Shown: positions 54,209-62,060 of the stretch, one piece after another | How positions within the stretch are numbered: the first letter of the stretch is position 1 | Layout: each line of letters begins with the position of its first letter | Assembly (NCBI GenBank): GCA_050180235.1 | Contig: JBFXEJ010000023.1 | Location: forward strand, 1 to 62,060 | DNA from: JAABRU01 sp050180235 | GTDB taxonomy: Bacteria; Desulfobacterota; Desulfobacteria; Desulfobacterales; Desulfococcaceae | Length of the DNA: 62,060 bases | Reading direction: 5' to 3' | Notes under the pieces: model-generated | What the model saw: the letters and a program-made list of their open reading frames with translations, nothing else | What the model was told of the DNA's origin: nothing | Databases searched by the model: none | Translations under genes and position numbers: made by a program

Positions 54209-54292
54209 ATTCCCCTCTTGAGAGGGGATAAAGGGGTGTGTCCGGAATAACGCACATCCAAAACACACCCCTGCCCCTCTCAAGAGGGGAAT
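54209..54292. repeat. Large inverted repeat with ATTCCCCTCTTGAGAGGGG arms
   Basis: ATTCCCCTCTTGAGAGGGG plus an AAAGGGGTGTGT stretch on the left faces ACACACCCCTG plus CCCCTCTCAAGAGGGGAAT on the right. Each arm is about 30 bases and is itself partly palindromic (CCCCTCTTGAGAGGGG), giving a cruciform-prone, MITE-like structure. It occurs once in the window. Confidence 0.8.
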
Positions 54293-54365
54293 TGATACCA
54301 TAAAATCTAAATTGGTCATGTGCTGCTTTTTCCTATTTTATAACTTTTTCCATCAGGAGGATATG

Positions 54366-55307
54366 ATGATAAACAGCATGAAAAATATCACAATGGTACT
54401 AGTGACAGTTGCCCTGTTTCTGATGACAGTGGCAGATTATGCAATAGCATCAGAGAGATCACAGGCAGACAAACTCGCTGAAATTATGGCAAGAGGCAGG
54501 ATCATCATTGCAACCAATCTGGAAGAGCCACCCCGGTCCGAACTGGTCAAAGGGGCGAAACGCAGTTCTGACACAAAATGTCCTGCCGGTGAATACACTT
54601 CATCAGAATTCACAGGGTTTGACATAGATGTGGGAAAAGAGATTGCCAGACGTCTTGGAGTGGAAGCCTGTTTTGCAGCTCCGGAATGGGGCGAAATTAT
54701 CAGCGGAAGATGGTCAGATCTCTGGGATATTGCCATTGCTTCTGTTTCCATCACATCAGAACGCATGGAATCCCTGTATTTTGCCCAGCCCTATTACTCT
54801 GAACCGGCTGTTTTTTATGTTCACAGGGACAATGCGGTATTCAAACATCCGGCTGATCTTTCCGGAAAAAAGATCTGCGCGTGTGCAGGCTGTGTATTTG
54901 AGTATTATCTGGATGGAACCCTGACTCTGCCGGGTCAGAAAATAGAATATCTTGTCAAAGACACGGAAATTGCTGCCTATGATTCTGACAGTAAATGCTT
55001 TGGAGATCTGGGCGTGAACGCGGATGCGGTTCTTACCAGCATATACATCGGCAATCAGGCGATTTCGGAAGGTATGGCTGCCAAATTACTGGGAGAACCT
55101 GTTTTTTATACGTATATTGCTCCGGCCATAGACAAAAAGCAGAGCAAAAATCCCATAGCATTTATCAAAAAAATCAATGAGATCATTATGCAGATGCACA
55201 ATGACGGAACCCTGTCGGAGCTGGCTGAAAAATATTTCAGACTCAAAACAGATGTCACAGCACCGGCAAAAGATTTCGGTATTCACTCTCTCAGGCAGTA
55301 TGATTAG
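54366..55307 (+). CDS. Periplasmic substrate-binding protein, family 3 (amino-acid type), copy B
   Basis: The protein has 313 residues from ATG 54366, which stands 5 bases after AGGAGG; the frame is open from 54312 but that start has no ribosome binding site, and ATG 54363 is too close to AGGAGG. The signal peptide ends near ADYAIAS. The binding-protein core parallels copy A: FTGFDIDVGKEIARRLGVEA, WDIAIASVSITSERMESLYF and ICACAGCVFEYYLDGTLTLP. Here the ligand-site GFD is intact, whereas copy A has GFE. It follows copy A after a repeat-rich gap and precedes kinase 4. There are no transporter subunits nearby. Confidence 0.88.
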   Translation: MINSMKNITMVLVTVALFLMTVADYAIASERSQADKLAEIMARGRIIIATNLEEPPRSELVKGAKRSSDTKCPAGEYTSSEFTGFDIDVGKEIARRLGVEACFAAPEWGEIISGRWSDLWDIAIASVSITSERMESLYFAQPYYSEPAVFYVHRDNAVFKHPADLSGKKICACAGCVFEYYLDGTLTLPGQKIEYLVKDTEIAAYDSDSKCFGDLGVNADAVLTSIYIGNQAISEGMAAKLLGEPVFYTYIAPAIDKKQSKNPIAFIKKINEIIMQMHNDGTLSELAEKYFRLKTDVTAPAKDFGIHSLRQYD

Positions 55308-55397
55308 GGAAAAAGGCCGGAGTCCTGCGGTCAGGGAAGTGAAAGGTGTCAGTGTTCAGGAATCCTGAAACCTGAACACGGATCTGAGATGTGGGTG

Positions 55398-55505
55398 TTA
55401 GGTGATTTCTGAAAATAAATATACCATTTCAGTTCACAGGCACAGTGTAAAAACTGGAAGTTTTTGATACTTTGCTGGGGATATTCTTTTCTGTAAACAG
55501 CCTTA
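55398..55505. mobile_element. MITE-like element with AGGTGATTTC ends
   Basis: The left end TTAGGTGATTTCTGAAAATA then AATATACC is mirrored, less perfectly, by ATATTCTTTTCTGTAAACAG then CCTTA. The middle CAGTTCACAGGCACAG is the inverse of the CCTGTGCCTGTGAACTGA block at 32870 and 59030, so it is the same family in the other orientation. Confidence 0.55.
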
Positions 55506-55561
55506 AGGCCCCCCAATTCCTAACCCCCAACCCCTAAGCCCCTTTTTTGCAAGGAGAGTTT

Positions 55562-58792
<3,231 letters not shown>

Positions 58793-58966
58793 AATGGGAG
58801 CGGGGATAAAATTTTCCTACAGACAGTGACAAAATTTTTTTGAAAGAAACACCTGTGCTCCATCGGATTTCATTGTCTGTGCTTTTTTTCTGTGCGGAAC
58901 CACCGCGTCCGAACAGGAAACGCAATCAGCAGGATCGGTATCCTGTGAAAAAAAGGGCAGAGGCTT

Positions 58967-59070
58967 AAGGTGATTTCCAGAAAAGAATATACCATCAAAG
59001 TATCAAAAGCTTCCAGCTTTTGACCTGCGCCTGTGAACTGAACCGGGATATTTATTTTCAGAAATCACTA
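58967..59070. mobile_element. MITE-like element with AGGTGATTTCC ends
   Basis: AAGGTGATTTCCAGAAAAGA followed by ATATACC is inverted at the right as GGGATATTTATTTTCAGAAA followed by TCACTA. A small hairpin AAAAGCTTCCAGCTTTT lies inside. The right half equals that of 32808-32903. Confidence 0.65.
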
Positions 59071-59129
59071 AATCCTTTGATTCTAAGCTGATGACACCGG
59101 GGCGAAAAAATTCGCAGGAATTGATATTA

Positions 59130-59272
59130 TTAAGGCGATTTCCATGAAAAAATGTACCATCATTGCAGGGTGGGCACGGCTTTTTGTGCCCACCGTTTCA
59201 GCAGGACGGCGGGCACAGAAAGCCGTGCCCGCCCTACGAAAAACGGTATAATCATTAATGGAAATCACCTTA
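59130..59272. mobile_element. 143-bp MITE-like element, copy 3 (inverted)
   Basis: It runs opposite to copies 1 and 2: TTAAGGCGATTTCCATGAAA at the left and AATGGAAATCACCTTA at the right, with GGGTGGGCACGGCTTTTTGT paired to AAAGCCGTGCCCGCCC. TTA/TAA flanks are kept. Confidence 0.8.
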
Positions 59273-59332
59273 TTAATGAGAATGAAGAGTTAAAAATTTC
59301 AGAATGAACAAAATTAATACAGGATCATGCAG

Positions 59333-59363
59333 GATTTGACAATTTTTAAAAAATTGTCAAATC
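59333..59363. promoter_or_regulatory. Inverted repeat GATTTGACAATTT / AAATTGTCAAATC
   Basis: A perfect 13-bp dyad with a 5-base centre and a third half-site GGTTGTCAAATT just downstream. It is closely related to 40074-40104 and at nearly the same distance (about 80 bases) from the next start codon, again shortly after a 142-bp MITE-like element. Confidence 0.45.
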
Positions 59364-59442
59364 TTGGTTGTCAAATTTTATCGGAATCTGAGGTTCTCAA
59401 CATTGGGGAAAATCTTTTCAGTTTCAACAGGAGGAAATGTCT

Positions 59443-60240
59443 ATGATGTCCTACAACGAAGTGATTCAGGAGTTTCCCTCAGAAATCCAGTTTCCCATGA
59501 TGAAAATTATGGACAAACTCAGGGGAGAAATACTGGATACAGTTACAAAGAGCGATTTTAAGAGACTGGAGGATGTGGTTTCTCTGCTGGGTGACAAAAT
59601 GCTTGAACTGGCAGAATCCCAGAAAAGAACAGGGCAGCGCATGGAGGAACTTGCAGATGCCCAGAAAAGAACCGAGCAGCGGGTGGAAGAACTTGCAGAT
59701 GCCCAGAAAAGAACTGAGCAGAGGGTGGAAGAACTTGCAGATGCCCAGAAAAGAACCGAACAGCGGGTGGAAGAGCTCGCGGTGTCCCAGAAAAAGACGG
59801 AAGACACTCTGAGAGAGGTTGTGAAAAGACAGGACAGAATGTCCAAAGAACTGGGCGGACTTTCAAATTCATTCGGATATTTTCTGGAAAATGAAGCCAT
59901 CCGGTTTCTTCCCGGCGTACTGAAAAGAGAAAAAAATATTGATATCAAAGTCATGGACAGGCGGTTCATTGTTTATGCAGACGGAAAGGATGATGAAATC
60001 AATATTTACGGGGAAGGACTGGAAAACGGCAGAAAAGTTTATGTCATCGGCGAAAGCAAATCCCAGCTTGGAAAAAAGGACATAGACCGGTTTCAGAAAC
60101 TTGTGAACCGGGTGTCACAGCATCTCGGTGCCGAAGTTTATCCGCTGATTGTCACCCATTCGGCTCATCCAAGTGTTGAGATTTATGCAAAGAAAACCAT
60201 GCCTGAACTTGGAATTTACAAATCATATGCTTTGAAATAA
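59443..60240 (+). CDS. Coiled-coil protein with C-terminal PD-(D/E)XK-like domain (DUF3782-like)
   Basis: The protein has 265 residues from ATG 59443, 8 bases after AGGAGG. Residues about 25-150 form a coiled coil. Within it five 14-residue units of the type ELADAQKRTEQRVE (residues 55-124) are tandem at DNA level. The C-terminal domain (about 140-265) begins SFGYFLENEAIRFLPGVL and has a nuclease-like D...E-x-K arrangement (KDDEINIYGEGL, then VYVIGESKSQLGKKDIDRF). This plan matches DUF3782 and related PD-(D/E)XK proteins abundant in cyanobacteria and Desulfobacterota, of unknown role. No partner methylase or helicase is near. Confidence 0.75.
   Translation: MMSYNEVIQEFPSEIQFPMMKIMDKLRGEILDTVTKSDFKRLEDVVSLLGDKMLELAESQKRTGQRMEELADAQKRTEQRVEELADAQKRTEQRVEELADAQKRTEQRVEELAVSQKKTEDTLREVVKRQDRMSKELGGLSNSFGYFLENEAIRFLPGVLKREKNIDIKVMDRRFIVYADGKDDEINIYGEGLENGRKVYVIGESKSQLGKKDIDRFQKLVNRVSQHLGAEVYPLIVTHSAHPSVEIYAKKTMPELGIYKSYALK
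59605..59814. repeat. 42-bp in-frame tandem repeat, five units
   Basis: Units start at 59605, 59647, 59689, 59731 and 59773. The three central units (AACTTGCAGATGCCCAGAAA core) differ at only a few bases; the outer two are diverged. Each encodes two heptads, so unit gain or loss lengthens the coiled coil without shifting the frame. Confidence 0.9.
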
Positions 60241-60415
60241 GGGATGCAATTCAGCATACGCAGCAGATCGGAAACTTTCCGGAGTGCAAAACCGGAACCT
60301 GATGAAATAAGGAAGTTGGAAATTGCTGATGTGCTGTTTTTTTGCGTGTTCAGGAAATAAAGATACTGAACACTGAAACCCGAAACCTTACACCCGAACC
60401 TTTACCGAAACATGG

Positions 60416-61900
60416 ATGGTTTTCATGGAAACATACAACGGTTTCATTCTGGTGATTGATGACGATGTCCTGAGCCGTACAATTATAGCCTCTGGCCTTG
60501 AGGAAAACGGCTATATTGTCATAACTGCTGACAACGGTTCCGAGGGACTGCAGAAACTCTATTTTCTTGCTACACGGGAACCCCAGGCTGTTGATCTGGT
60601 TCTGCTGGATCTGCTCATGCCGAAAATGGACGGATTTGACTTTCTGTCAGAAATGAAAAACATAAAAATACTGCGGCATATACCGGTCATCGTCACCTCC
60701 GGGGAGATGGATCAGGAAAGCATTGCCAAATGTCTGCAAATGGGAGCGGTTGACTATCTGACCAAGCCCTGCGATTCAGTGCTGCTGCTTACCCGTGTCA
60801 AAAATGTTCTGCAGTCATCGGGCCGGATCAGAGATCGGAAAAAGAGCGGGCCTCCGGTCATTCTGATTGTGGATGATGATCCCATGTACCGTATGCTCCT
60901 GAGTTCCTGTCTGGAGGAAAAAGGCTATATCATTGCCGAGGCGGAAAACGGAAAACAGGCATGGGAAATGATCTGTGCAGTGCCTTATGATCTGGTTTTT
61001 CTTGATCTGCTGATGCCGGAAATGAACGGATTTGAAGTCCTGTCCCGTGTAAAGGCCGACAGCAGTCTGCATCATATTCCCGTGATTGTGGTTTCAGGGG
61101 AGGATGATATGGACGGCATTGTGCGCTGCATTGAAACCGGCGCGGCTGATTATCTGAGCAAACCCTTTGATCCCGCGATCCTCCATGCCCGCGTCAATGC
61201 CTCGCTGTCAACCAAACGCCTGCACGATCAGGAACAGGCATATTTCAAAACCATTCAGGAGGAACGTCAGAAATCAGAAGAACTTCTGCTCAATATCCTG
61301 CCCAGACCAATCATTAACCGGCTCAAACAGGGCGAAGAAATCATAGCCGATCATTTTGAGGAGGTTACGGTCATGTTTGCAGATATTGTGGGGTTTACCA
61401 ATCTTTCCGGCAGAATATCCCCCATTGATCTGGTGACTCTGCTCAATGCCGTATTTTCGGCATTTGACCATTCTGCGGCATGTTACGGACTGGAAAAGAT
61501 AAAAACCATAGGAGACGCGTACATGGTGGTTGGGGGGCTTCCGATTCCCCGGCCTGATCATGCTGAAGCAGTTGCCGGCATGGCACTGGAAATGCTCAAA
61601 ACTGTCACCCAGCTCAATACCGGCAGAGAAAAAAATCTCAGTATCCGCATCGGAATCCATACCGGGCCGGTCATTGCGGGCATTATAGGCACGCACAAAT
61701 TCAGCTATGACCTGTGGGGAGACACTGTGAACATTGCCAGCCGCATGGAATCCCACGGCGTGGTCAACGGCATTCATGTATCCTCAACGGTTCATGAAAG
61801 GCTGAAGGAAAAATATCTGTTTGAAAAAAGGGGAATGATTCAGATAAAGGGCAAAGGGGAAATGGAAACCTGGCTGCTTCTGGGGCAAAAAGACAGTTGA
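60416..61900 (+). CDS. REC-REC-class III adenylate cyclase
   Basis: The protein has 494 residues; ATG 60425 is an alternative start and neither has a clear ribosome binding site. Receiver 1 (about 10-130) has Asp in LVLLDLLMPKMDG. Receiver 2 (about 148-265) has Asp in LVFLDLLMPEMNG. A coiled-coil linker (about 270-298) precedes the cyclase domain (about 300-490): metal-binding Asp 323 in MFADIVGFT and a second in KTIGDAYM, the transition-state Asn and Arg in DTVNIASRM. The base-selecting residues Lys in EKIKTIGD and Asp in SYDLWGD are the adenylate, not guanylate, type. It is a plausible output for phosphoryl groups from the hybrid kinases; that link is inference. Confidence 0.92.
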   Translation: MVFMETYNGFILVIDDDVLSRTIIASGLEENGYIVITADNGSEGLQKLYFLATREPQAVDLVLLDLLMPKMDGFDFLSEMKNIKILRHIPVIVTSGEMDQESIAKCLQMGAVDYLTKPCDSVLLLTRVKNVLQSSGRIRDRKKSGPPVILIVDDDPMYRMLLSSCLEEKGYIIAEAENGKQAWEMICAVPYDLVFLDLLMPEMNGFEVLSRVKADSSLHHIPVIVVSGEDDMDGIVRCIETGAADYLSKPFDPAILHARVNASLSTKRLHDQEQAYFKTIQEERQKSEELLLNILPRPIINRLKQGEEIIADHFEEVTVMFADIVGFTNLSGRISPIDLVTLLNAVFSAFDHSAACYGLEKIKTIGDAYMVVGGLPIPRPDHAEAVAGMALEMLKTVTQLNTGREKNLSIRIGIHTGPVIAGIIGTHKFSYDLWGDTVNIASRMESHGVVNGIHVSSTVHERLKEKYLFEKRGMIQIKGKGEMETWLLLGQKDS

Positions 61901-62060
61901 AACAGGGTATTTCTCTGCAAATATGGGATATTTTTCCAAACATTTTCCAGGGAATAAGCGGCTATACCTGTTTTGGGTTTCAGTGTTCGGGTTTCAGTGT
62001 TTTATTTTCATGACGCCTGAAACCTCAAGTTGGGGGTACAACTCTATAGTTTTTAGATCG

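Larger units (their letters stand above)
54016..54365. other. Intergenic region between the two binding-protein genes
   Basis: These 350 bases hold the palindromic terminator, the duplicated gene end, a decayed AACAAGCTT hairpin repeat (54129-54182) and a large CCCCTCTTGAGAGGGG inverted repeat (54209-54292). ATCAGGAGG at 54352-54360 is the ribosome binding site of the next gene. Confidence 0.75.
58793..59442. other. Gene-free region after kinase 4
   Basis: These 650 bases hold two MITE-like elements (58967-59070 and 59130-59272) and an inverted repeat (59333-59363). The first 170 bases show no recognisable signal, and no open frame here has a ribosome binding site. AGGAGG at 59429-59434 belongs to the next gene. 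Confidence 0.65.

Noticed and set aside
59605..59814. Possible CRISPR-like periodic array
   Set aside because: The 42-base units are contiguous, lack spacers and stay in frame in a coding gene, so this is a protein repeat.

Overview
The window reads as chromosomal DNA of a Gram-negative, probably anaerobic Desulfobacterota (Desulfobacterales; Desulfonema-like filamentous or gliding sulfate reducers are my best guess). The evidence is a complete pilMNOPQ operon with a four-AMIN secretin, a CooC-type nickel ATPase, NtrC/NtrB-type regulators, Uma2 proteins, an abundance of multi-domain hybrid kinases, moderate GC, and intergenic regions full of small palindromic repeats. The taxonomic call is inference; there is no rRNA or other marker here.

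Layout. 1-1.05 kb: remnants of an IS1-type transposase and of a PD-(D/E)XK protein, then a 93-bp tandem repeat. 1.05-5.5 kb (minus strand): an ABC-2 exporter pair, a secreted protein, a Crp/Fnr regulator and a CooC-like ATPase. 5.5-10.9 kb: an ABC-F ATPase and a lone RND efflux pump. 10.97-18.5 kb: an accessory island bounded by two near-identical Uma2 genes in direct orientation. It holds a large TerD-TerB-transmembrane fusion, two exported membrane-associated proteins, a UPF0175/DUF3368 toxin-antitoxin-like pair, and a small gene with a truncated copy of itself. 18.6-22.4 kb: MoxR ATPase with a membrane protein, and a TPR protein. 22.6-25.4 kb (minus strand): a sensor kinase and sigma-54 activator pair. 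26-32.8 kb: pilMNOPQ, followed at 33.2-39.2 kb by a 2019-residue lipoprotein with about 12 Ig-like repeats and BNR/Ycf48-like repeats. 40.2-58.8 kb: four paralogous hybrid kinases (HisKA-HATPase-REC-REC-HPt core) with four different sensor halves, and two orphan periplasmic substrate-binding proteins between the third and fourth. 59.4-61.9 kb: a coiled-coil PD-(D/E)XK protein and a REC-REC-adenylate cyclase.

How it may work together. The kinase cluster looks like an array of interchangeable inputs (Cache, tandem Cache, 7TMR-DISM, double Cache) feeding one conserved phosphorelay core. The binding proteins are candidate ligand presenters, and the REC-REC-cyclase is a candidate output through cAMP. 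The island at 11-18.5 kb is the best candidate for an undescribed system: cytoplasmic TerD and TerB domains tethered to a large, unrecognised periplasmic domain and co-transcribed with two exported proteins.

Genome dynamics. Several families of palindromic elements recur: elements with AGGTGATTTCC ends, GCCACGAAT...ATTCGTGGC repeats, GGAGTGCAAAAATT elements, and AACAAGCTTCCAGCTTGTT hairpins at two kinase stop codons. At three genes, the last codons and stop codon have been copied in or near tandem repeats of 73-96 bp.
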